Origin: Aminobacter aganoensis
GTDB taxonomy: Bacteria > Pseudomonadota > Alphaproteobacteria > Rhizobiales > Rhizobiaceae
Direction of reading: 5' to 3'
DNA: 64,000 bases
Assembly (NCBI RefSeq): GCF_014206975.1
Contig: NZ_JACHOU010000013.1
Span: 62,001-126,000, forward strand
In this document: piece by piece, positions 36,673 to 44,440 of the stretch
Layout: the number at the start of each line of letters is the position of its first letter
How positions within the stretch are numbered: position 1 is the first letter of the stretch
The notes under the pieces: generated by a model
Databases searched by the model: none
What the model was told of the DNA's origin: nothing
Seen by the model: only the letters and a program-made list of their open reading frames with translations
Made by a program: the position numbers and the translations under genes

Positions 36673-36703
36673 CTGTAAAACCTCAAGCTTAGTTGAGGTC
36701 AAG
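36673..36703 (-). promoter_or_regulatory. SoxR-type promoter with 18-bp palindromic box
   Basis: CCTCAAGCTTAGTTGAGG at 36681-36698 differs from the enterobacterial SoxR box (CCTCAAGTTAACTTGAGG) at only three central positions. On the minus strand it lies between a -35 TTGACC and a -10 TACAGA with a 19-bp spacer, the over-long spacing typical of MerR-family activated promoters. It drives the FMN reductase-MFS operon. The soxR gene itself is not in the window. Confidence 0.85.
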
Positions 36704-36856
36704 CGCTTAATTGCCAAGCCGGGGGCTTTCTCGGATGCTCATGCGAGTGCCCTAATGAGACAGGGGCTCTGGACCTCGCCAAGCCATCGCCGCTCGGCTA
36801 TCGGTGGCCAGGCGTGTGCGGTCCAATCACGCCCAGGGGAGGCGACGGACGCACGC

Positions 36857-37807
36857 ATGAGCGAACAGGCAACGACATCGCGACCGGGCTCGACCGGCAG
36901 CTCGGGCGAGCAGCGCATTGGCGTGTTGCTCGTCTTCCTGTCGGCGCTGATGTGGAGCCTGGGCGGCGCCATTGCCCGCTTCATCGAGGCTTCCGACAGC
37001 TGGACCGTGGTGTTCTGGCGCTCGTTCTGGGCGGCTGCTTTCCTGCTGGCCTTCATGGCCTGGCGCGACGGCCTGCGCGGCACGCTGCGATTGTTCCGCG
37101 AAATGGGTATTCCCGGCCTGCTCGTGGCGATCTGCTTTGCCACCGCCTCGACCTCGTTCGTCGTGGCGCTGAGCTACACCACCGTCGCCAACATCCTTCT
37201 GATGCAGGCCGGTGTACCGCTGCTGGCGGCGCTGTTTGCCTGGATATTGTTTCGCGAACGCGTGGCCGCCGCGACATGGGTGGCGATCTTCGCGGTTATC
37301 TCGGGCGTCGCCATCATGGTCTCCGAATCGCTCGACGGCGCCGTGTCGCCCATTGGCGACGGCCTCGCCTTGCTGATCGCCGTGGCGTTCTCCATTGCCA
37401 CCGTCATCACCCGCCGTTTCGCCCATGTCAGGATGACCCCCGCCACCTGCCTCGGCACCCTGATCGCCGCGATCTTTGCCGCCTCGCAGGCGTCGATGTT
37501 TGTGGTGACGCCGCGCGACATGGGTTTCCTGTTCGCTTTCGGCGCGCTCAATCTCGGCCTCGGCCTCGCCTGCTTTGCCACCGGCGCAAGGCTCATCCCG
37601 GCGGCCATTGCCGCGCTGATCGGAACGTTCGAGACGCTGCTCGGCCCGATCTGGGTCTGGCTCGTCCACGCCGAGGTGCCGTCGACCCGCACCATCGTCG
37701 GCGGCGCCGTCATCTTCTCCGCCCTGCTCGTGCATCTGACCTTGGAATTCAGGCGCCAGGCACGGCCCCAAAGGCCGGGCGTCACGGGCGTCCCCATGCC
37801 TGACTGA
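36857..37807 (+). CDS. EamA/DMT superfamily transporter
   Basis: 316 residues from ATG 36857, divergent from the reductase operon. Ten hydrophobic segments in two EamA halves: the first starts GVLLVFLSALMWSLGGAIAR and the second SPIGDGLALLIAVAFSIATV. EamA proteins (RhtA, YdcZ-like) mostly export amino acids or other metabolites. Hydrophilic ends are short. The N-terminal start was chosen because upstream in-frame sequence lacks membrane character. Substrate unknown; the intervening SoxR promoter does not point towards it. Confidence 0.85.
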   Translation: MSEQATTSRPGSTGSSGEQRIGVLLVFLSALMWSLGGAIARFIEASDSWTVVFWRSFWAAAFLLAFMAWRDGLRGTLRLFREMGIPGLLVAICFATASTSFVVALSYTTVANILLMQAGVPLLAALFAWILFRERVAAATWVAIFAVISGVAIMVSESLDGAVSPIGDGLALLIAVAFSIATVITRRFAHVRMTPATCLGTLIAAIFAASQASMFVVTPRDMGFLFAFGALNLGLGLACFATGARLIPAAIAALIGTFETLLGPIWVWLVHAEVPSTRTIVGGAVIFSALLVHLTLEFRRQARPQRPGVTGVPMPD

Positions 37808-38046
37808 GCGATGGCTTGTTTGCCATTGACAATGCTACCGTCCGGCGGGCAGGCTGAGCCCCGAGGGTAACAACAACACAGGCGTATCTTGCCAGGTTCC
37901 ACTGCCGGGGCTTCGGTGTCCGCAGCTGTAAATCGCCATAACGTTTGCGCCGAGCTGCGAGCCGGCGGGAGCGCGCTACCTTCATCACTCGATTTTTGTA
38001 GGATCAGGATGTGCCGGGACGGGCGCGTCCGTGAAAGGAGACTGCC

Positions 38047-39153
38047 ATGAACCGTAGAGCGCTTTGGCTGACCGCCGCGTCAGCCTTGATCGCTGTTGTA
38101 TCGACCGCATCCGCATCCAACGCCCAGGAGCGGGTCGTCAACGTCTACAACTGGTCCGATTACATCGATTCCTCGATCATCGAGGACTTCACCAAGGAGA
38201 CCGGCATCAAGGTCGTCTACGACGTCTATGATTCCAACGAGATTCTCGAGACCAAGCTGCTCGCCGGCGGCAGCGGCTACGACGTGGTTGTCCCGACGGC
38301 CAGCCCGTTCATGGCGCGCCAGATCCAGGCCGGCGTCTACCAGAAGCTCGACAAGTCCAAGCTGCCGAACCTCGCCAACATGTGGGACGTCGTCAGCCAG
38401 CGCACCGCCGCCTACGATCCGGGCAACGAATACTCGGTCAACTACATGTGGGGCACGGTCGGCATCGGCTACAACGAAAAGAAGGTCAAGGAAGCGCTCG
38501 GCATCGACAAGATCGACAGCTGGGACGTGGTCTTCAATCCCGAGCAACTGGCCAAGCTCGCCGATTGCGGCGTCTACGTCCTCGATTCGCCGACCGACAT
38601 CTTCCCGACGACGATGAACTATCTCGGCCTCAATCCGCAGTCGACGGCGCTCGATGACCTGAACAAGGCGGAAGAAGCCCTGCTCAAGATCAGGCCGTCG
38701 ATCCGCAAGTTCCACTCGTCGGAATACATCAACGCGCTCGCCAACGGCGACATCTGCCTGGCTGTCGGCTGGTCGGGCGACGTGTTCCAGGCGCGTGACC
38801 GCGCCGCCGAGGCGGACCAGGGTGTCGTCGTCGATTACGTCGTGCCCAAGGAAGGTGCCGAGATGTGGTTCGACCAGATGGCGATTCCGGCCGACGCACA
38901 GCACGTCGCCGAAGCGCACGAGTTCATCAACTACATGATGAAGCCCGAGGTCGCGGCCAAGGCGTCCAACTATGTCTACTACGCCAACGGCAACAAGGCG
39001 GCACAGCCTCTGCTCGAAAAGGACATCATCGAGGATCCGGCGATCTATCCGGACGATGCCATGCTGGCGAAGCTGTTCACCGTCGCGCCCTACGATCCCA
39101 AGACCCAGCGCACGGTCACCCGCAGCTGGACCAAGATCGTCACGGGACAATAA
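38047..39153 (+). CDS. potF: Putrescine/polyamine ABC transporter substrate-binding protein
   Basis: 368 residues with a signal peptide (MNRRALWLTAASALIAVVST, cleaving near NAQ). PotF/PotD-type periplasmic binding protein: VNVYNWSDYIDSSI, YDVYDSNEILETKLL, DVVVPTASPFMARQIQ and the C-terminal block EFINYMMKPEVAAKA. The Trp/Ser/Asp-rich sites fit polyamine carboxylate-like contacts of PotF. First gene of potFGHI, with a strong hairpin after it. The link to puuA/puuB supports putrescine as a main substrate. Confidence 0.92.
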   Translation: MNRRALWLTAASALIAVVSTASASNAQERVVNVYNWSDYIDSSIIEDFTKETGIKVVYDVYDSNEILETKLLAGGSGYDVVVPTASPFMARQIQAGVYQKLDKSKLPNLANMWDVVSQRTAAYDPGNEYSVNYMWGTVGIGYNEKKVKEALGIDKIDSWDVVFNPEQLAKLADCGVYVLDSPTDIFPTTMNYLGLNPQSTALDDLNKAEEALLKIRPSIRKFHSSEYINALANGDICLAVGWSGDVFQARDRAAEADQGVVVDYVVPKEGAEMWFDQMAIPADAQHVAEAHEFINYMMKPEVAAKASNYVYYANGNKAAQPLLEKDIIEDPAIYPDDAMLAKLFTVAPYDPKTQRTVTRSWTKIVTGQ

Positions 39154-39165
39154 CGGTCCACGGCT

Positions 39166-39190
39166 ATCCCGGCGCCTCTGGCGCCGGGAT
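39166..39190 (+). promoter_or_regulatory. Intercistronic hairpin between potF and potG
   Basis: A perfect 11-bp stem ATCCCGGCGCC/GGCGCCGGGAT with loop TCT, 12 bp after the potF stop. No uninterrupted T-run follows (TTGG), so readthrough into potG is expected. Position and shape fit an element that stabilises the binding-protein mRNA and lowers downstream expression. Confidence 0.65.
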
Positions 39191-39221
39191 TTGGCTTCGG
39201 GGCAAGGGGACGGAGGGGACC

Positions 39222-40361
39222 ATGAAATCGCTCGGCAACATCCGCAGGGAGTTTGCGCCCTGGAACCAGCCTGACGCCAAGCCCTACATCCAGTTCAAGA
39301 ACGTCACCAAGCGTTTCGGCGACTTCACGGCCGTCAACAACCTGTCGCTGTCGATCTATGAGCGCGAGTTCTTCGCGCTGCTCGGCGCTTCGGGCTGTGG
39401 CAAGTCGACCTTGCTGCGCATGCTCGCCGGCTTCGAGGAGCCGACGTCGGGCCAGATCCTGCTCGACGGCCAGGACCTGCGCGGCATTCCGCCCTACCGG
39501 CGACCGGTCAACATGATGTTCCAGTCCTATGCGCTATTCCCGCACATGACGGTCGAGCAGAACATCGGCTTCGGTCTCAAGCAGGACGGCATGGCCAAGG
39601 CCGATATCGACACGCGCGTCGCCGAGATGCTCAAGCTGGTCAAGCTCAGCCAGTTCGCCAAGCGCAAGCCGCACCAGCTTTCGGGTGGCCAGCGCCAGCG
39701 CGTAGCGCTCGCCCGCGCCGTCGCCAAGCGGCCCAAGGTGCTGCTGCTCGACGAGCCGCTCGGCGCGCTCGACAAGAAGCTGCGCGAGGAAACCCAGTTC
39801 GAGCTGATGGACCTGCAGCAAACGCTCGGCCTGACCTTCGTCGTTGTCACCCACGACCAGGAAGAGGCCATGACCATGGCCGACCGCATCGCCATCCTCG
39901 ACAAGGGCGAGGTGATGCAGGTGGCGACGCCAGCCGAGGTCTATGAGGCGCCGGGCTCGCGCTTCGTTGCCGACTTCGTCGGCAACATCAACATGTTCGA
40001 GGGCAAGGTCGCCGAGCGTGACGGCGCCGGCGCCACCATCGCCAGCGCCAATGGCGTCACGATCCGTACCGCCAATGCCGGCGACGCGCCGGCGGGAACC
40101 GAGGTGACCTTCGCCATCCGGCCAGAGAAGATCAAGGTCTCGTCGAAGAAGCCCGAGGGCGGCGACAATGTCCTGGAAGGCGAGGTCTACGACATCGCCT
40201 ATCTCGGCGACATGACCATCTTCCACGTCCAGCTCGGCAATGGCCAGGTGGTCAAGGCAAGCTCGCTCAATGCGACGCGCGGCACCGAGGATCCGCTGAG
40301 CTGGGACGACAAGGCGTGGATTTCCTTCCGCAACGACGCCGGCGTCGTTCTGACGCGATAG
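39222..40361 (+). CDS. potG: Polyamine ABC transporter ATP-binding protein
   Basis: 379 residues from ATG 39222, preceded by GGAGGGG. Walker A GASGCGKST, Q-loop FQSYALFPHM, signature LSGGQRQRVALARA, Walker B VLLLDEPLGALD and H-loop VVTHDQEEAM are intact. A C-terminal TOBE domain (about 290-370; FAIRPEKIKVS) is typical of PotG/PotA. It energises putrescine import with the two downstream permeases. The annotated start avoids upstream reading into the potF 3' region. Confidence 0.95.
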   Translation: MKSLGNIRREFAPWNQPDAKPYIQFKNVTKRFGDFTAVNNLSLSIYEREFFALLGASGCGKSTLLRMLAGFEEPTSGQILLDGQDLRGIPPYRRPVNMMFQSYALFPHMTVEQNIGFGLKQDGMAKADIDTRVAEMLKLVKLSQFAKRKPHQLSGGQRQRVALARAVAKRPKVLLLDEPLGALDKKLREETQFELMDLQQTLGLTFVVVTHDQEEAMTMADRIAILDKGEVMQVATPAEVYEAPGSRFVADFVGNINMFEGKVAERDGAGATIASANGVTIRTANAGDAPAGTEVTFAIRPEKIKVSSKKPEGGDNVLEGEVYDIAYLGDMTIFHVQLGNGQVVKASSLNATRGTEDPLSWDDKAWISFRNDAGVVLTR

Positions 40362-40369
40362 GTGGAGAT

Positions 40370-41281
40370 ATGACGCGCGCCCTGTCCGCCATCACCAACC
40401 GCCTCGTCATCCTCGTTCCCTATCTCTGGCTGCTGTTCTTCTTCCTCATTCCGTTCGTCATCGTCTTCAAGATATCGCTGTCGACGACGGCGATCGCCAT
40501 GCCGCCCTACACCCCGGTCCTTGGCCTCGCCGACGGCTTTTCGGGGCTGATGTCGCAGATCGGCGAGTTCAGCTTCGACAATTACCTGTGGCTGACCCAG
40601 GACGCGCTCTACTTCAACGCCTACGTATCGAGCGTGGTCATCGCAGCCATCTCGACGTTCCTCGCGCTGCTGGTCGGCTATCCCATCGCCTATGGCATGG
40701 CCCGCGCCCCGGCGACGATCCGGCCGACGCTTTTGATGCTGGTGATCCTGCCGTTCTGGACCAGTTTCCTGATCCGAGTCTACGCCTGGATCGGCATCCT
40801 CAAGCCCGAGGGGCTGCTCAACCAGATGCTGCTCGGCACCGGCATCATCGACCAGCCGCTGGTCATCCTCAACACCCATACGGCGATCTTCATCGGCATC
40901 GTCTACTCCTACCTGCCGTTCATGATCCTGCCGCTCTATTCGGCGCTGGAGAAGATGGACTATTCGCTGATCGAGGCGGCGCAGGACCTCGGCTGTCCGC
41001 CGATTTCGGCCTTCTGGAAGATCACGTTCCCGCTGTCGCTGCCCGGCGTCATCGCCGGATGCCTGCTGGTCTTCATCCCGGCGGTCGGCGAGTTCGTCAT
41101 CCCCGACCTGCTCGGCGGCTCGCAGACGCTCATGATCGGCAAGACGTTGTGGAACGAGTTCTTCGCCAATCGCGACTGGCCGGTTTCGTCCGCGGTGGCC
41201 GTCATCCTGCTGCTTTTGCTGGTCGTGCCGATCATGTTCTTCCAGCAGGCGCAGGCGCGCGCCCAGGAAGAGGGGCGCTGA
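40370..41281 (+). CDS. potH: Polyamine ABC transporter permease
   Basis: 303 residues from ATG 40370, eight bases after potG, with GGTGGAG upstream. Six membrane segments; the conserved EAA loop for ATPase contact reads LIEAAQDLGCPPISAFWKIT. The first segment (RLVILVPYLWLLFFFLIPFV) and periplasmic loop fit PotB/PotH. It forms a heterodimer with PotI. Confidence 0.94.
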   Translation: MTRALSAITNRLVILVPYLWLLFFFLIPFVIVFKISLSTTAIAMPPYTPVLGLADGFSGLMSQIGEFSFDNYLWLTQDALYFNAYVSSVVIAAISTFLALLVGYPIAYGMARAPATIRPTLLMLVILPFWTSFLIRVYAWIGILKPEGLLNQMLLGTGIIDQPLVILNTHTAIFIGIVYSYLPFMILPLYSALEKMDYSLIEAAQDLGCPPISAFWKITFPLSLPGVIAGCLLVFIPAVGEFVIPDLLGGSQTLMIGKTLWNEFFANRDWPVSSAVAVILLLLLVVPIMFFQQAQARAQEEGR

Positions 41282-41282
41282 C

Positions 41283-42101
41283 ATGAACGCGAGCTGGAGC
41301 CGTTTCAACATCACCGCCATCGTGCTGGGATTTGCCTTCCTTTATCTGCCGATCGTGCTGCTGGTCATCTTCTCCTTCAACGAATCGAAGCTGGTCACCG
41401 TCTGGGGCGGGTTCTCGACCAAGTGGTATGTCTCGCTGTTCAACAATCAGGGCCTGATGGACGCCGCCTGGGTCACCATCCGCGTCGGCCTGGTCTCGGC
41501 GACCCTGGCGACCGTGCTCGGCACGCTCGCGGCCCTGGCGCTCACCCGCTACACACGCTTCCGCGGCAGGGTGCTGTTCTCGGGCATGGTGTTCGCCCCG
41601 CTGGTCATGCCCGAGGTCATCACCGGCCTGTCGCTGCTTTTGCTGTTCGTCGCCGTCGGCCTCGACCGCGGCTTCTTCACGCTCACGCTCGCCCACATCA
41701 CCTTTTCGATGTGTTTCGTGGCCGTGGTGGTGCAGTCGCGGCTGGTCACCTTCGACCGCTCGCTCGAAGAGGCGGCGATGGATCTCGGCGCCCCGCCGGT
41801 CAAGACCTTCTTCCAGATCACGCTGCCGGTCATCCTGCCGGCAATCATTTCCGGCTGGATGCTGGCCTTCACGCTCTCCATCGACGATCTGGTGATCTCG
41901 AGCTTCACCTCGGGGCCGGGCGCGACCACGCTGCCGATGAAGATCTACAGCCAGGTCCGGCTCGGAGTGACGCCTGAGATCAACGCCGCCTGCACCATCC
42001 TGATCGGCATCGTCGCCATTGGCGTCATCGCCGCCTCGCTGGTCAACAAGCGTCGCGAAGTCCAGCGCCTGCGCGACGAGCAGGCCGCGCAGCGGGGGTA
42101 G
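41283..42101 (+). CDS. potI: Polyamine ABC transporter permease
   Basis: 272 residues, one base after potH. Six membrane segments with EAA loop SLEEAAMDLGAPPVKTFFQIT. PotC/PotI-type N-terminus (ITAIVLGFAFLYLPIVLLVI). It closes the potFGHI operon; no strong terminator follows before the convergent small gene at 42144. Confidence 0.94.
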   Translation: MNASWSRFNITAIVLGFAFLYLPIVLLVIFSFNESKLVTVWGGFSTKWYVSLFNNQGLMDAAWVTIRVGLVSATLATVLGTLAALALTRYTRFRGRVLFSGMVFAPLVMPEVITGLSLLLLFVAVGLDRGFFTLTLAHITFSMCFVAVVVQSRLVTFDRSLEEAAMDLGAPPVKTFFQITLPVILPAIISGWMLAFTLSIDDLVISSFTSGPGATTLPMKIYSQVRLGVTPEINAACTILIGIVAIGVIAASLVNKRREVQRLRDEQAAQRG

Positions 42102-42143
42102 GCAACGCTGTTCCCGGCGGCCCCGCGGCGGTCCTCTCCTCGC

Positions 42144-42518
42144 TCAGGGATTGGGGGCGGTGACGGCTCTCGGCTTGGCCACCATCTGCACCTGGCCGCT
42201 GACGGTCACGGACATGTCGCGGTCGTTTCGGTTGCTCATGTTGACGCTGCTGCTGACGCCCGTGATTTCACAGCTCTCGGCAAATGCCTCGACGACGAGT
42301 TCGCAACTGTTCTTGATCATCCGGTAGACGGACTCTACCGCCGCCTTTTGCTGCGCTTCGATGTCCTGCGACTTGTCGAACGGCATGGAAATCGTGATGT
42401 TCGATGACAAGGCGATGTACCCGTCGGGCGCGCGACCGCCTCTCATTGGCATCGTCTGCGCCCATGAAACTGCGTTCGATGCGATCAACATGGCGGCTGC
42501 GAGGTAAAATATTCTCAT
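42144..42518 (-). CDS. Small secreted protein of unknown function
   Basis: 124 residues from ATG 42518 with a signal peptide (MRIFYLAAAMLIASNAVSWA, cleavage near AQ). The mature part resembles one lobe of a SIMPL-like periplasmic domain (SNITISMPFDKSQDIEAQQKA, MSNRNDRDMSVTVSGQVQMV), but too little is present for assignment. Two cysteines (NSCELVV, AESCEIT) could form a disulfide. Convergent with potI. I do not recognise a specific family. Confidence 0.6.
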   Translation of the reverse strand: MRIFYLAAAMLIASNAVSWAQTMPMRGGRAPDGYIALSSNITISMPFDKSQDIEAQQKAAVESVYRMIKNSCELVVEAFAESCEITGVSSSVNMSNRNDRDMSVTVSGQVQMVAKPRAVTAPNP

Positions 42519-42853
42519 TTCTATCTCCAATCGAAGTCACCATAAGATGACGTGATGATCGAACGAAGGATAAAGTCCATGCTGAAGATTTTATGCATCC
42601 GGTAGATTTGGATTTGTCTTGAGTATCGATGGCAAGACGGAATTGTCGGTTGGCGGCACGGCCAACAGATCCGGACTCTTTCAGGTGAAGATGGACTCGG
42701 AACATGCGGCGGTCGCAGTCGACCGGCCGGTCCGCAAGCATCTGCTGATCTTTGGGAGAACCCGAAAAGGGTAACCTTTCCAAGGGTGTGTCGCTGGATA
42801 AGCCAAAGTCGCCGTGATAGCGTCATGGCGATCAACTTTGAGGAGTAGGGGTA
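42519..42853. other. 335-bp gap between small envelope genes
   Basis: No gene is supported. A TTG frame at 42619-42774 (51 codons) contains no recognisable motif and lacks a ribosome-binding site, so I do not call it. The right part (42760-42850) should hold the promoter of the glycine-zipper lipoprotein gene. The left end should hold that of the minus-strand secreted protein gene. Confidence 0.5.
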
Positions 42854-43165
42854 ATGACGCGTTTTCTCGCTACGGCTGCAGTTTTGTCTTTCGTCGCATT
42901 GGCCGCTACGGCCTGTAACACCCCGCAAGAACGTGCCGTTGGCGGCGGTGCGGTGGGTGCGGTCGGCGGCGCCCTGGTCGGCCAGGCCATCGGCGGCAAC
43001 ACCGGCGCAACCGTGGCGGGCGCGGTCATCGGCGGTCTCGCCGGCGCCATGATCGGCGCGGGCACCGCTCCCGGCGAATGCCGCTACCACCAGTACGACA
43101 ACCGTGGCCGCCCGATGTACGACCGCAACGGCAGGCCGGTGACCTACCTGGCCCCCTGCCAGTAA
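42854..43165 (+). CDS. Glycine-zipper outer-membrane lipoprotein
   Basis: 103 residues. Signal peptide with lipobox LAATAC (Cys21). Next comes a glycine-zipper two-helix segment (VGGGAVGAVGGALVGQAIGG, ATVAGAVIGGLAGAMIGAG), as in 17 kDa antigen/OmpA-associated lipoproteins. The C-terminal tail ECRYHQYDNRGRPMYDRNGRP resembles the YMGG-like tail of rhizobial surface lipoproteins. Likely outer membrane, periplasm-facing. A terminator follows at 43203. Confidence 0.85.
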   Translation: MTRFLATAAVLSFVALAATACNTPQERAVGGGAVGAVGGALVGQAIGGNTGATVAGAVIGGLAGAMIGAGTAPGECRYHQYDNRGRPMYDRNGRPVTYLAPCQ

Positions 43166-43202
43166 CAATCGCCGCGACGATACATTCGTCCTCGGAAACA
43201 AA

Positions 43203-43236
43203 AAAACGGCACGCTTCGACCGAGGCGCGCCGTTTT
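43203..43236 (+). terminator. Factor-independent terminator of the lipoprotein gene
   Basis: AAAACGGCACGC and GCGCGCCGTTTT form a stem with one mismatch, followed by CTGTTTC. It lies 38 bp after the lipoprotein stop; A-rich upstream and T-rich downstream flanks make it possibly bidirectional. Confidence 0.7.
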
Positions 43237-43402
43237 CTGTTTCGTGCGTTGCTGCCGGCTGCCCGGCGGCGATTCGTGGAAAGGGTGCGCGGTCCGAATC
43301 GTGCTGCCGGAGGGACGAGCCATTGCGAGGAAGATCGGCTGACGCGCAACGCCGGCAGGAAAACCTGGCCTGGCCGCTCGCGATGATGTCGGGAAAGGAG
43401 AA

Positions 43403-43479
43403 TGGTACGGTTGGGTGGGCTCGAACCACCGACCTCCGGATCCACAATCCGGCGCTCTAACCAACTGAGCTACAACCGC
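43403..43479 (-). tRNA. tRNA-His (GTG)
   Basis: 77 bases including an encoded CCA. Acceptor GCGGTTG pairs with CAACCGT (G1-T72 wobble), D-arm GCTCAGTTGGTTAGAGC, anticodon stem CCGGA/TCCGG with loop TTGTGGA (anticodon GTG), T-arm GGTGGTTCGAGCCCACC. The discriminator is A73 and the base before G1 is C, so no G-1 is encoded. Canonical bacterial tRNA-His has G-1 and C73; this derived form is known in Alphaproteobacteria and fits the genome assignment. Confidence 0.95.
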
Positions 43480-43615
43480 GTGCCTTGCTCTGGCGCAGCG
43501 TCCTTACGGACAATTCCAACACATTTCAAGAGCTTTGCGAACCATCCACTGCGGCGATTTGTGCCCGCGGCGCGAAGTCGCTGAATTCAGCGGGATATCG
43601 ACCCCGCAAAAAAGA

Positions 43616-43647
43616 AAAAGGCCGGCGGGAGGAGGTGCCGGCCTTTT
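43616..43647 (-). terminator. Factor-independent terminator of the phasin gene
   Basis: Perfect 11-bp stem AAAAGGCCGGC/GCCGGCCTTTT with a ten-base loop; on the minus strand it is followed by a near-continuous T-run (TTTTTCTTTTTTG). It lies about 95 bp after the phasin stop. The loop sequence GGAGGAGGT is repeated once more at about 43665. Confidence 0.85.
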
Positions 43648-43739
43648 CCTTTGGTGACCAGCGGGAGGAGGTGCTGGCCGCTTCGCCCGGCAGGCAGAGG
43701 GAGGAGGAACCGCCCGCCGGGTATCTTGTTCGGTCGCGA

Positions 43740-44198
43740 TCAAGCGGCCTTGAGGTCTTTCAGCGCCTTTTCGAAGGCGGTCTTGACCGGCTTCGAGACG
43801 TCTTCGGCGGCCTTCGAGGCAACGGCCTGGAATTCCTTGGCCTGCTCGACGGTCTGCTCGACGCGGCTGCGCAGATAGGAGGTCTGCAGTTCGACGACTT
43901 CCGACAGCGACTTGGCGCCGGCGAGGGCCTCGAGGTGCGAGAAGCCGGCCTCGGCATTGCTGCGCAGGGCGGCGATCGCCTTGAGCGACAGCTCGCTGGT
44001 CACGCTGCGGGCGTTCTCATAGCTGGTCTCGATGGTCTTCTGGGCCTCTTCGGCGCCGGTCTTGAGCTTGGTGTAGGCTTCCTTGGACTGCTCGACGCCC
44101 TTTTCGGCGAAGACGCGGAACTGGTCGGTGGCCTTGGAAACGTCGAAGCTCGGCATTTCGATGGTGTCTGCGAATTCTGCGGTTTTGGTCTTGGACAT
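43740..44198 (-). CDS. Phasin (polyhydroxyalkanoate granule-associated protein)
   Basis: 152 residues. Amphipathic helical protein with the phasin_2 pattern: FRVFAEKGVEQSKEAYTKLK, AQKTIETSYENARSVTSEL, KAIAALRSNAEAGFSHLEAL, LSEVVELQTSYLRSRVEQTV. It coats PHB granules and controls their size. Its own terminator and a near-perfect inverted repeat upstream (44271-44306) fit a tightly controlled monocistronic gene. Phasin synthesis is usually governed by PhaR, which responds to free PHB surface. Confidence 0.9.
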   Translation of the reverse strand: MSKTKTAEFADTIEMPSFDVSKATDQFRVFAEKGVEQSKEAYTKLKTGAEEAQKTIETSYENARSVTSELSLKAIAALRSNAEAGFSHLEALAGAKSLSEVVELQTSYLRSRVEQTVEQAKEFQAVASKAAEDVSKPVKTAFEKALKDLKAA

Positions 44199-44270
44199 TG
44201 TCTCACCCTGTGACTGGACGGGGTGGCGTCACCCGTCTCGTTTATTCGCATGTCTCATATAGGGCATTTC

Positions 44271-44306
44271 ATTGTGCATTGCAATAAGAATGTTGCAGTG
44301 CACAAT
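44271..44306 (-). promoter_or_regulatory. Inverted repeat upstream of the phasin gene
   Basis: ATTGTGCATTGCAA (44271-44284) and TTGCAGTGCACAAT (44293-44306) match as an inverted repeat at 13 of 14 positions, with an eight-base spacer. The TGCA-containing core is like sites bound by PhaR/AniA-type repressors at phasin promoters. Position about 75-110 bp before the phasin ATG fits an operator. Confidence 0.6.
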
Positions 44307-44440
44307 TTGCGGCCGCTGCGAGGTTAACCACGTGGCGAGAATAATCTCGCTCCATGACACCTGTTTGCTAGACCTTGGCGATGACGGCTTTTATTAACAA
44401 AGCGTTAATTACGAGAATGCGTGCCTTGCGGGTTATGTGA

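Noticed and set aside
42619-42774. 51-codon TTG frame between the small secreted protein and the lipoprotein
   Set aside because: No ribosome-binding site, no recognised motif and rare start; not enough to call.
43504-43743. 79-codon Pro/Ala/Arg-rich frame between tRNA-His and phasin
   Set aside because: It reads through the phasin terminator stem and its repeated GGAGGAGGT loop; composition is a by-product of GC-rich repeats.
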